A stretch of 64,000 nt of DNA from Sediminibacterium goheungense (GTDB lineage Bacteria > Bacteroidota > Bacteroidia > Chitinophagales > Chitinophagaceae): positions 1,452,050-1,516,049 of the forward strand of contig NZ_SNWP01000010.1 in the NCBI RefSeq assembly GCF_004361915.1, given 5' to 3'. A program made the translations under genes and the position numbers. Shown here piece by piece: positions 1-6,885 of the stretch. The notes beneath the pieces are model-generated. The model did not search any database. It was not told where the DNA came from and was given only the letters and a program-made list of their open reading frames with translations. Every line of letters begins with the position of its first letter. Within the stretch, counting starts at the first letter, position 1.

Positions 1-301
1 GATGGATGAAGAAAACATCCATATACTGGATGTACGTAAACAAAGTGAATACCTCAGTGAACATCTGCTGGATGCACAAAATGCACCACTTGATTTTATC
101 AATGATAGTATGACCCAGATAGACCGCAACAAAACCTACTATGTACATTGTGCCGGCGGCTATCGCTCCATGATTTTCAACTCCATTTTACGTGCCAGAG
201 GGTTTGACAATCTGATTGACGTAAAAGGTGGTTTTAAAGCACTCAAAGAATCAGGAAAGTTCAAAGTGAGTGATTATGTATGTCCAACAACTTTATTATA
301 A
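1..301 (+). CDS. Rhodanese domain, C-terminal end of a protein cut by the window edge
   Basis: The reading frame is open at the left edge, so this is the 3' part of a longer gene. What remains is one rhodanese domain with the active-site loop HCAGGYRS (Cys at about residue 50 of the visible part), which would carry a persulfide. The C-terminal ending VCPTTLL is, as I recall, typical of Bacteroidota metallo-beta-lactamase-fold proteins with a C-terminal rhodanese domain (persulfide dioxygenase-like), so the missing N-terminus is probably that hydrolase. This is inference. It is the first visible gene of a closely packed + strand sulfur operon, 3 nt ahead of another rhodanese. Confidence 0.8.
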   Translation, partial: MDEENIHILDVRKQSEYLSEHLLDAQNAPLDFINDSMTQIDRNKTYYVHCAGGYRSMIFNSILRARGFDNLIDVKGGFKALKESGKFKVSDYVCPTTLL

Positions 302-304
302 AAA

Positions 305-586
305 ATGAAAACAATACAGGAAATTATCAATAGCGGAGAAGCGATGGTTATTGATGTAAGAACCAGCAGTGAGTTTAGCATAGCGCATTATCCGGATGCC
401 ATAAATATTCCTTTGGATGAATTACCCAAACACCTCGATCAGTTAAAAGGGAGTAACAAATCCATTATTCTTTATTGCCGTAGTGGTAACAGAAGTGGTA
501 TTGGTATGAACTTTTTACATCAGCAGGGACTGAAAGACGTATATAATGGTGGTGGATTAAGTGATATGTTACAATATAAAAATTAG
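305..586 (+). CDS. Single-domain rhodanese (sulfurtransferase)
   Basis: A 93-aa stand-alone rhodanese. The start of the domain shows VIDVRTSSEF and the catalytic loop reads YCRSGNRSG, with the Cys that accepts the sulfane sulfur. The protein has no signal peptide and is presumably cytoplasmic. Members of this family transfer sulfane sulfur between thiosulfate or persulfides and thiol acceptors such as thioredoxin. Its stop codon abuts the next rhodanese gene, and it follows the first one by 3 nt, so the three are co-transcribed. Confidence 0.9.
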   Translation: MKTIQEIINSGEAMVIDVRTSSEFSIAHYPDAINIPLDELPKHLDQLKGSNKSIILYCRSGNRSGIGMNFLHQQGLKDVYNGGGLSDMLQYKN

Positions 587-591
587 TGTCT

Positions 592-906
592 ATGTTATCT
601 TTTTTGAAGAAATTATTTCCAGCTCCGGTAGATTATAATGCTGTAATGGCGAGAGGTGGTATTATTATAGATGTAAGAACCAGTAGTGAATTTTCCGGCG
701 GACATATCAAGGGATCCAGAAACCTGCCCCTGGATCAGATCAAAAAAGAGATTCCTGTACTTAAAAAAATGAATACCCCCATTATTACTGTCTGCAGAAG
801 CGGAAATAGAAGTGGTATGGCAAAGTCACTACTGGCAGCTTCAGGTATGGAAGTATATAATGGCGGCGCCTGGAATAGTTTGGCAAATAAACTGAATAAA
901 TCATGA
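592..906 (+). CDS. Single-domain rhodanese
   Basis: A rhodanese of about 104 aa with IIDVRTSSEFSGGHI at the domain start and the loop VCRSGNRSG containing the catalytic Cys. I prefer the ATG at 592 (MLSFLKKLF). A GTG at 586 that overlaps the preceding stop codon would add two residues and is also possible. The basic, hydrophobic start may attach it loosely to the membrane. It is similar to the previous gene, so a local duplication is likely. The stop overlaps the ATGA of the next gene, indicating translational coupling. Confidence 0.88.
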   Translation: MLSFLKKLFPAPVDYNAVMARGGIIIDVRTSSEFSGGHIKGSRNLPLDQIKKEIPVLKKMNTPIITVCRSGNRSGMAKSLLAASGMEVYNGGAWNSLANKLNKS

Positions 907-1139
907 AGAAGATACTCCACAAATGGCACTTTATGCGTATAGCAAGGGTAGTATTAGCAGCTGCCATACTGGTACAGTCATGGTATGCCAAAGACAATAC
1001 TACAGCTGTATTCGGTGTATTATTATTATCCATGGGCGTATTCGATATCGGTTGCTGTGGTGCAGGATCCTGTTATACACCTTTGAAAAAGAACCATACG
1101 GGTGCCCATAAAAAATCTGTGTATGAAGAAGTGGTTTAA
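903..1139 (+). CDS. Small Cys-containing membrane protein
   Basis: A 78-aa protein with one or two hydrophobic segments (roughly residues 12-28 and 34-48), followed by a Cys-rich stretch GCCGAGSCYTP. It resembles the short DUF2892/YgaP-type membrane proteins found beside rhodaneses, but I cannot assign the family with certainty. It starts with an ATGA overlap with the rhodanese before it, and its end overlaps the next small gene by 17 nt. The setting suggests a membrane component of sulfane-sulfur handling; the function is unknown. Confidence 0.7.
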   Translation: MKKILHKWHFMRIARVVLAAAILVQSWYAKDNTTAVFGVLLLSMGVFDIGCCGAGSCYTPLKKNHTGAHKKSVYEEVV

Positions 1140-1338
1140 GAATAACAGTCTGTTATTGGTGGGTGCAGTGGCCGGTGCCCTGACCGGATACCTGTACTGG
1201 AAATTCGTAGGTTGTAGTTCCGGCACCTGTGCCATTACTTCAAAACCGCTGAACAGTACCCTCTATTTCGCAGTATTGGGTATGTTGGTGTGTAGCCTGT
1301 TCAAAAAATCACCCAAAAAAGAAAGCCATGTTGAATAA
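1123..1338 (+). CDS. DUF6132-like small membrane protein
   Basis: A 71-aa protein starting MKKWFKNNS. It has a hydrophobic segment with AGALTGYLYWKFVGC, the motif GCSSGTCAITSKP, and a second hydrophobic segment. This pattern matches, from memory, the Bacteroidota DUF6132 family, whose function is unknown. I chose the ATG at 1123 because the upstream in-frame ATG at 1102 would lie deep in the preceding gene. The 3' end overlaps the thioredoxin gene by 11 nt. The conserved Cys pair near the membrane suits a redox or sulfur-transfer partner. Confidence 0.75.
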   Translation: MKKWFKNNSLLLVGAVAGALTGYLYWKFVGCSSGTCAITSKPLNSTLYFAVLGMLVCSLFKKSPKKESHVE

Positions 1339-1633
1339 TGCATTCTCAAAAATCATTGATGCCGATAAACCGGTATTGGTAGACTTTTACGCAGACTGGT
1401 GTGGCCCCTGCCGAATGATGCCGCCTGTTTTAAAAGAAATAAAATCGAGATTAGGCGATCAGGTACAGGTATTCAAAGTAAATGTAGACGAGCATACCGA
1501 TGTAGCTGCTCATTTTCAGGTAAACAGTATTCCTACCCTGATGATTTTTAAAAAAGGACAATTATTATGGAGAGAACCTGGTGTGAAAAATGCCGGTCAA
1601 TTACAGCAAATATTGAATAACTATCTATCATGA
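1328..1633 (+). CDS. Thioredoxin
   Basis: A 101-aa thioredoxin with the active site WCGPC at residues 24-28, cis-Pro in NSIPTLMIF, and typical full domain length. There is no signal peptide, so it is cytoplasmic. Thioredoxin reduces disulfides and can accept sulfane sulfur from rhodaneses, which explains its place in this operon. The end overlaps the next gene by an ATGA. Confidence 0.93.
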   Translation: MLNNAFSKIIDADKPVLVDFYADWCGPCRMMPPVLKEIKSRLGDQVQVFKVNVDEHTDVAAHFQVNSIPTLMIFKKGQLLWREPGVKNAGQLQQILNNYLS

Positions 1634-1890
1634 CAACCACAGAAACATTTTATGCAGAAAACATCCGCTGTGCTGGTTGTGTGAATACCATACAATCAGA
1701 ACTAAACAAAATACCCGGTGTAGAAGGCGTTGAAGTATCCATTCCTCAAAAAAAGATATCCGTAATGGGTATTGGTATCCGGCGCGATCTGATTGTTAAG
1801 GCACTGAGCAAAATGGGTTATCCTGAATCAGGTCATAATTCCATGCTCAGAAAAGCAATATCATTCGTATCCTGTTCTGCAGGAAAATAA
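1630..1890 (+). CDS. Heavy-metal-associated (HMA) domain protein
   Basis: An 86-aa protein made of one HMA ferredoxin-like domain, with the metal-binding motif IRCAGCVNTI (CxxC) near residue 14 and a C-terminal tail with a further Cys (SCSAGK). Such proteins usually bind Cu+ or another soft metal. In this operon it could equally handle a thiol or persulfide through its CxxC; that is speculation. It is coupled to thioredoxin by an ATGA overlap and is the last gene of the small-gene run. Confidence 0.82.
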   Translation: MTTTETFYAENIRCAGCVNTIQSELNKIPGVEGVEVSIPQKKISVMGIGIRRDLIVKALSKMGYPESGHNSMLRKAISFVSCSAGK

Positions 1891-1911
1891 ACTTATCTAT
1901 ACTTTGTATTC

Positions 1912-3303
1912 ATGATAGTACGGAGCACTGCCATTCTCGTTTTATGGATTGTATTCAGCTATCCTGTTTTTTCTCAACAAACCATTACTGAACACAAAGC
2001 TGATAGCAACACTCTTTTATCTGCTTTCAGTAAGGGCAAGATAAAAGGACATGTCAGGTATTTCTTCATGGGTACCGATAATGAAAAGAACCTTACAGAT
2101 TATTATGCGCATGCAACAGGTGGTGGACTCAATTATAGGACCGCTTCTTTCCGTGGCTTCAGGTTGGGTATGGGAGGCTTCTTAATTTTTAACAGTGGCT
2201 CTTCAGATTTCATGAAACCCGATCCTTCCACGAAACAATACAATCGGTATGAAATAGGTTTATTTGACATTGAAAACCCATCCAACAAACGAGGTATTAA
2301 CCGTCTTGAAGAACTCTACATAAGTTATGGGTGGCAGAAAAGTAGCATAACAATTGGCAGGCAGTTGATCAATACACCTTTCATTAACCCTCAGGATGGA
2401 AGAATGAGGCCAACTTTTGTAGAAGGTGCCTGGCTAAATACCACCCTGAAAAAGGTAAAGCTGGATGCAGGCCTGCTATGGGGCATAAGTCCCCGAAGTA
2501 CGGCAAGATGGTTTACGATCGGCAATTCAATGGTCGTCTACCCGCAAGGAGTAAATGAGTCTGGGAACCCCTCGGATTATAAAGGGTACATCAGTAGCAG
2601 GTTTATTGGTTTACTGGGTATTCATTTCGCTGTAAACCCAAAACTGAAATGGCAGGTTTGGAATCAGCTAACCGATCAGGTAAGTAATACCCTATTGATA
2701 CAAGGCAATCTACAACTTGGTGAATCTGAAAACAACCATTACTATACAGCTATACAACTCATCTCTCAACAGCGCATGGGCAATGGTGGAAATGATGACC
2801 CGGCGCATAGGTATATAGAAAAAAACAGTACTTCCCTGAGTTTTGGTTTACAACTGGGCTGGAAACAAAAGAATCAGGATATTTCATTGAATTATACAAG
2901 AATTACAAAACAGGGGCGTTTCCTGATGCCACGCGAATGGGGTCGCGAACCACTCTTTACATTTTTGCCCCGTGAAAGAAATGAGGGTTTCGGCGATGTA
3001 CAGGCTTTGTTGCTGCTGCATAAAAAGCAATATGGAGAAACCGGGTTTCAGTCGCAAATAGGTTTTGGGTATTATCAGTTACCTGATGTGTTGAATACCC
3101 GGCTCAATAAATATGGTATGCCTTCCTATACCCAGTTGAATATTGATCTTCAATACGATCTCAGTAAATACTGGAAAGGTGCACAGCTGGCGTTTTTATA
3201 TGTATATAAAAGTCAAAAAGGGAATAGTTATTATAACGACAAATATGTCATCAATAAGGTAAATACATCATTATTCAACCTAATTTTAAACTACCGTTTT
3301 TAA
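1912..3303 (+). CDS. Outer-membrane porin, OprD-like
   Basis: A 463-aa protein with a signal peptide (VLWIVFSYPVFSQ), many alternating amphipathic beta strands and a C-terminal aromatic residue (NLILNYRF) typical of outer-membrane barrels. Features such as TASFRGFRLGMGGF, WLNTTLKKVKLDAG and the long loop pattern suggest the OprD-type porin family of Bacteroidota. It may admit thiosulfate or a related sulfur anion to the periplasm for the cytochrome encoded next, 10 nt downstream. The substrate is inferred from context only. Confidence 0.7.
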   Translation: MIVRSTAILVLWIVFSYPVFSQQTITEHKADSNTLLSAFSKGKIKGHVRYFFMGTDNEKNLTDYYAHATGGGLNYRTASFRGFRLGMGGFLIFNSGSSDFMKPDPSTKQYNRYEIGLFDIENPSNKRGINRLEELYISYGWQKSSITIGRQLINTPFINPQDGRMRPTFVEGAWLNTTLKKVKLDAGLLWGISPRSTARWFTIGNSMVVYPQGVNESGNPSDYKGYISSRFIGLLGIHFAVNPKLKWQVWNQLTDQVSNTLLIQGNLQLGESENNHYYTAIQLISQQRMGNGGNDDPAHRYIEKNSTSLSFGLQLGWKQKNQDISLNYTRITKQGRFLMPREWGREPLFTFLPRERNEGFGDVQALLLLHKKQYGETGFQSQIGFGYYQLPDVLNTRLNKYGMPSYTQLNIDLQYDLSKYWKGAQLAFLYVYKSQKGNSYYNDKYVINKVNTSLFNLILNYRF

Positions 3304-3313
3304 AAAATCAGCC

Positions 3314-4288
3314 ATGTGGCATAAGATCAGATCGAACTGGCTTCCTTTTATTCTGTTGGTATTGACTTTTCTTGTCATAGCCGGCTGGTTTTTGCAAAGA
3401 AAATCTTACACAGACCTGTATACCAAAACCGATAGCAGCTGGCATGCGCCCAGTTATTTCATCGAACCCATTAAAGATGAAGCCACCCGTGAACTGGTTT
3501 TATATGGTGAAGAATTGATTGCGCATACTTCCCGTTACCTGGGACCCAATGGATCGGTACAGCAGATCAGCAATGGCATGAACTGCCAGAATTGCCATCT
3601 TGATGCCGGGAAAAAAACAGATGGAAATAATTATGCAGCAGTAGCAGCTACCTATCCAAAATTCAGGGCAAGAAGCGGACATCTGGAAAGTATTTATAAA
3701 CGCGTGAGCGATTGTTTTGAAAGAAGCTTAAATGGTACTGCACCAGATAGTAACAGTAGAGAATACAGGGCCATTGAAGCCTATATTAAGTGGGTTGGTA
3801 AAAATGTATCTAAAAATGAACATCCAAAAGGTACGGGTATAAAAGTACCGGAAATGCTTAGCCGTGCAGCTGATCCGGTTCATGGAAAGAAAATATATAC
3901 AACCAAATGTGAACGTTGTCATGGTAGTAACGGGGAAGGACTCATGAATCCTGAAAACAATGGATATAGTTATCCGCCACTCTGGGGTATACATAGTTAT
4001 AATACCGGTGCCGGTTTATACCGGCTGAGTAGTTTTGCAGGTTTCGTGCAATCCAATATGCCTTTTAATGAAGTAAGCCATAACAATCAACTTACGAATG
4101 AAGAAGCCTGGGATCTGGCAGCTTTTGTAAATTCACAACCCCGTCCTGTTTTTACCGAATCACACGACTGGCCCGATCTTACAAAGAAACCATTCGATCA
4201 CCCTTTTGGCCCCTACGCAGACAGTTTCAGTGAACAGCAACATAAATATGGTCCTTATCAGTCCATATTACAGGCAAAAAAATATTAA
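3314..4288 (+). CDS. Dihaem cytochrome c, TsdA-like (thiosulfate dehydrogenase family)
   Basis: A 324-aa protein with an N-terminal membrane anchor (about residues 11-26) and two class I haem c sites, CQNCH (91-95) and CERCH (199-203). Cys134 in SDCFERSLNG is where TsdA/SoxA-type enzymes place the unusual Cys ligand of the catalytic haem. TsdA couples two thiosulfates to tetrathionate or runs in reverse. Rhodaneses and a thiosulfate-type transporter nearby support this assignment. A more general SoxA-like role cannot be excluded from sequence alone. The protein faces the periplasm. Confidence 0.8.
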   Translation: MWHKIRSNWLPFILLVLTFLVIAGWFLQRKSYTDLYTKTDSSWHAPSYFIEPIKDEATRELVLYGEELIAHTSRYLGPNGSVQQISNGMNCQNCHLDAGKKTDGNNYAAVAATYPKFRARSGHLESIYKRVSDCFERSLNGTAPDSNSREYRAIEAYIKWVGKNVSKNEHPKGTGIKVPEMLSRAADPVHGKKIYTTKCERCHGSNGEGLMNPENNGYSYPPLWGIHSYNTGAGLYRLSSFAGFVQSNMPFNEVSHNNQLTNEEAWDLAAFVNSQPRPVFTESHDWPDLTKKPFDHPFGPYADSFSEQQHKYGPYQSILQAKKY

Positions 4289-4296
4289 CCAGGTAA

Positions 4297-4312
4297 CGTG
4301 ACTTGTATCACG
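4297..4312. promoter_or_regulatory. Crp/Fnr-type operator palindrome
   Basis: The sequence CGTGA-CTTGTA-TCACG has 5-bp arms and a 6-bp spacer, the geometry of Crp/Fnr family sites (TGTGA-N6-TCACA). It lies 45 nt upstream of the first YeeE/YedE transporter gene and just after the cytochrome stop. A weak -7-like TATTTTG follows at about 4319. Control by a Crp/Fnr family regulator is inference. Confidence 0.5.
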
Positions 4313-4356
4313 CAATAACTATTTTGTAAAAAGCATTTTTGCTGTCAACATTTTTT

Positions 4357-4920
4357 ATGAAGGAATTTTTACAACAGCCATGGCCCTGGTATGTAGCGGG
4401 GGGATTCATCGGACTCATTGTTCCCATACTATTAGTATTGGGAAATAAACATTTCGGCATTTCTGCTAATCTCCGTCATGCCTGCGCCGCTTGTTTTCCG
4501 GGTAAGATTTCTTTTTTTCAATACAACTGGAAAAAAGAATCCTGGAACCTGTTTTTTGCAGGAGGCATTTTAATAGGCGCAGCAATTGCAGCTTTTGGTA
4601 TACCCGACCCTAATCCGGTTATCGTGCATCCCGAACTGGTAACAGAATTAAAAGCGTATGGTATTACAGATTACAGCAGTATGGTACCAAAGGAACTGGT
4701 ATCATGGTCGTCGTTGTTTTCAGTAAGAGGTATGATCATGATGATAGGTGGTGGATTTCTGGTAGGCTTTGGTTCCCGCTATGCAGGGGGCTGTACCAGT
4801 GGTCATGCCATCATGGGATTGGCCAATCTGCAATGGCCTTCGCTGATTGCAACCTGTTGTTTTATGGCCGGCGGTTTTTTAATGGCCAATCTGATACTGC
4901 CTTTTATTATGAAATTATAA
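4357..4920 (+). CDS. YeeE/YedE family sulfur transporter, first half
   Basis: A protein of about 187 aa with several membrane segments and the signature GSRYAGGCTSGHAIMG, whose Cys is characteristic of the Sulf_transp/YeeE-YedE family (TsuA-like thiosulfate uptake). I place the start at MKEFLQQPWPW (ATG 4357); an upstream TTG at 4339 is less likely. In Bacteroidota this family is often split over two genes, and the next gene is the other half. It probably imports thiosulfate or moves sulfur equivalents for the rhodaneses. Confidence 0.88.
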   Translation: MKEFLQQPWPWYVAGGFIGLIVPILLVLGNKHFGISANLRHACAACFPGKISFFQYNWKKESWNLFFAGGILIGAAIAAFGIPDPNPVIVHPELVTELKAYGITDYSSMVPKELVSWSSLFSVRGMIMMIGGGFLVGFGSRYAGGCTSGHAIMGLANLQWPSLIATCCFMAGGFLMANLILPFIMKL

Positions 4921-4929
4921 TCTGAGAAA

Positions 4930-5433
4930 ATGAACAAGGTTCAACCCGAAATAATTACCGATTTTGAAGTACGTTCTCTCGACACCATGTGTGTGAATGA
5001 GTCTGAACAGCAGCACCCCTGGTGGTACAATTTCAAATACCTGGCTGTTGGTATTTTATTTGGTATTGTTTTTGTAAAAGCTGAAATCATTTCCTGGTTC
5101 AGGATGCAGGAGATGTTCCGTTTTCAGCGTTTTCATATGTATGGTGTAATCGGTACAGCGGTAGTTGTGGCAGCCATTTCTATCCTCCTGATTAAAAAAT
5201 ACAAGGTGAAAACCATTCATGGTGAAGAAATACATTTCACGCCCAAAAAATTCAATAGGGGACAAATCATTGGCGGTTTGATTTTTGGTTTAGGCTGGGC
5301 TCTTACTGGCGCCTGTCCCGGACCCATTTTTGCACAGATAGGCATGGGTATAACTGTTATGGTTGTGGTTTTATTGAGTGCCATTGCCGGCACCTGGGTG
5401 TATGGTTATTTCAGAGAAAAGCTTCCGCACTAA
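4930..5433 (+). CDS. YeeE/YedE family sulfur transporter, second half (DUF6691-like)
   Basis: A 167-aa membrane protein with about four helices and the signature GLGWALTGACPGPIFAQIG, the counterpart of the Cys motif in the preceding gene. The N-terminal stretch before the first helix (about 35 aa) is cytoplasmic in character. It lies 9 nt after the first half and closes the sulfur operon. The two gene products presumably form one thiosulfate or sulfur channel. Confidence 0.87.
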   Translation: MNKVQPEIITDFEVRSLDTMCVNESEQQHPWWYNFKYLAVGILFGIVFVKAEIISWFRMQEMFRFQRFHMYGVIGTAVVVAAISILLIKKYKVKTIHGEEIHFTPKKFNRGQIIGGLIFGLGWALTGACPGPIFAQIGMGITVMVVVLLSAIAGTWVYGYFREKLPH

Positions 5434-5438
5434 CTATA

Positions 5439-5867
5439 CTAAATCGTTTTCCTTGATTCTAAAATAGCCAGAATTTTATCGAGCTTATCAACCTCTATTC
5501 TATTCAACCTTCTTTGCAGTTCTTCAATTTCCTGTTTGGCTTCCAGATTGGTCTGGTAATCATCCATGGCCTGTAAACGATCTCTTTCATTTTGTCGTTT
5601 CTGCGACATCATAATAATAGGTGCCGCATAAGCCGCCTGTGTGGAAAACAACAGATTCAATAAAATAAAGGGATAGGGATCCCAGTGCATAAGAAAACCA
5701 ACCAGGTTACATCCCATCCAAACAAGCACAATAATTGTCTGAATAATAATGAAAGACCAGGACCCCATTCCATCAGATATATTATCCGCAATTTTTTGAC
5801 CAAAAGTTCTTTCAGCAGCATGTAATTCATGCCAGGTGCGCACTTTCGTTTTATGTTCTTTTTTCAT
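5439..5867 (-). CDS. DUF1003 membrane protein
   Basis: A 142-aa protein with a short cytoplasmic N-terminus (RTWHELHAAERTFGQKIADN), two hydrophobic segments (about 37-55 and 60-80) and a C-terminal coiled coil (LEAKQEIEELQRRLNRIEVDKL). This organisation and the stretch WDPYPFILLNLLFSTQAAYAAPIIMMSQ match the DUF1003 family, whose function is unknown. It converges with the sulfur operon with a 5-nt gap and is not part of it. Confidence 0.9.
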   Translation of the reverse strand: MKKEHKTKVRTWHELHAAERTFGQKIADNISDGMGSWSFIIIQTIIVLVWMGCNLVGFLMHWDPYPFILLNLLFSTQAAYAAPIIMMSQKRQNERDRLQAMDDYQTNLEAKQEIEELQRRLNRIEVDKLDKILAILESRKTI

Positions 5868-6016
5868 AGCAACTTGTGTTGTTTATCAGCGTTTAACTTC
5901 TATTAAGTTAGTCTTTCTATTTTACTATCCAATGAATATCTGCTCACACCATGCTATCTTTTTAAGCCGAATCTAATTGGAAGGTCAACCCAATCTTTCT
6001 ACCTTGGCCGCCGCTT

Positions 6017-6616
6017 ATGAAGAAAATTCTCCTTTTTGTATCACTTTTTCATTTTGCATTAAGTGGCATGGCGCAGCTTCATTTCCCTGTTGATGAAAAT
6101 TCAGGAAAAGTACAGTATCAGCTATCAGAAGATATAGCCGTATCCAATACGGACAAATACAATCGTACAAAAACCTGGTTTATGAACTATTACAAGACCT
6201 CCAGGTTTGAAGAATATTTTATGAGCAGCAAAAGAGGCAGGCTTACCCACCTTGAGGAATCAAAAAAAAGTAATAGTATTTCTGGTAAATATGGCTTCCA
6301 TGTCATGTATCCATCTGAAACCTCATCGATGGTAATAGAACAGGTCTTTGTTATGTTTACCATGAAGATTACATTCACGAAAACCGGCTACGAGAACCTC
6401 ATAACCGACATGATCTGTTTTACAGCCCCCACTAATTCAAATGGTAATATGCGGCCTGTTGAATTCGGGCTGGAAGCTTATAATGCCCAGCAATTGAACA
6501 GACTGGGTTATGTACAGTATTATATCATTCCGCAAGTCAATCAATCCGTAAAAAAAATACAGCAGGATCTCTCCCGAAGCCTTCGTTACGGGAATTTAAC
6601 GGAGATTTCCTGGTAA
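6017..6616 (+). CDS. Secreted protein, DUF4468-like
   Basis: A 199-aa protein with a clear signal peptide (LLFVSLFHFALSGMAQ). Mature residues begin LHFPVDENSGKVQYQ, followed by KYNRTKTWF. This opening resembles DUF4468 proteins of Bacteroidota (TATA-binding-like fold, function unknown). The remainder is not recognisable. It stands alone, with a TAnnTTTG-like element (TACCTTGG) just upstream of the start. Confidence 0.75.
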   Translation: MKKILLFVSLFHFALSGMAQLHFPVDENSGKVQYQLSEDIAVSNTDKYNRTKTWFMNYYKTSRFEEYFMSSKRGRLTHLEESKKSNSISGKYGFHVMYPSETSSMVIEQVFVMFTMKITFTKTGYENLITDMICFTAPTNSNGNMRPVEFGLEAYNAQQLNRLGYVQYYIIPQVNQSVKKIQQDLSRSLRYGNLTEISW

Positions 6617-6640
6617 AAAACGGGGTAAAACACCCTGTCA

Positions 6641-6660
6641 GTGTAGTGATTATATTACAC
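6641..6660. repeat. Short inverted repeat after a secreted-protein gene
   Basis: GTGTA...TACAC arms enclose GTGA-TTATAT-TAC. It could be a weak transcription end or a Crp/Fnr-like half-matched site ahead of the small RNA candidate. No T-tract follows. Confidence 0.25.
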
Positions 6661-6680
6661 CAATACAAACGCTTGCACTA

Positions 6681-6711
6681 TTGTAACAGCCCGAACTATA
6701 GCCTTACTTTG
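6681..6711 (+). promoter_or_regulatory. Bacteroidota-type promoter of the small RNA candidate
   Basis: ATTG at 6680-6683, a 20-nt spacer and TTACTTTG at 6704-6711 approximate the Bacteroidota -33 TTTG and -7 TAnnTTTG elements. Transcription would start at about 6718. No reading frame follows, only structured sequence ending in a terminator. Confidence 0.4.
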
Positions 6712-6717
6712 TTGGAC

Positions 6718-6885
6718 AAATCTGTATTCTAATACAGAATACCCGGTTTAGAATCCAAACATCTTAAGAAAATCCAAATCAGCCTGTTGACTCCTGTAGC
6801 GTAAGTTAAACGGGTAATATCCTAAAGATTGAAAAACCAACGCTATCAGCCTTTGCAGGATCATACCCGCAAAGGTTTTTTCTTT
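6718..6885 (+). ncRNA. Candidate structured small RNA
   Basis: Between two convergent genes lies about 165 nt with RNA-like structure and no convincing ORF. It contains a hairpin CTGTAT-tcta-ATACAG (from about 6721), a closing stem ACCCG(G)TTTA with TAAACGGGT (about 6740-6815, one bulged G), and a final hairpin CCTTTGC/GCAAAGG (6850-6856/6869-6875) followed by TTTTTTCTTTT. A promoter-like element precedes it. Length and layout would suit a 6S-like or other regulatory RNA, but no family motif was recognised. The final hairpin could instead merely terminate the upstream gene. Confidence 0.4.
6850..6885 (+). terminator. Rho-independent terminator of the small RNA candidate
   Basis: A 7-bp stem CCTTTGC/GCAAAGG with a 12-nt loop is followed directly by TTTTTTCTTTT on the + strand. 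It overlaps the stop end of the convergent gene on the other strand. Confidence 0.65.
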
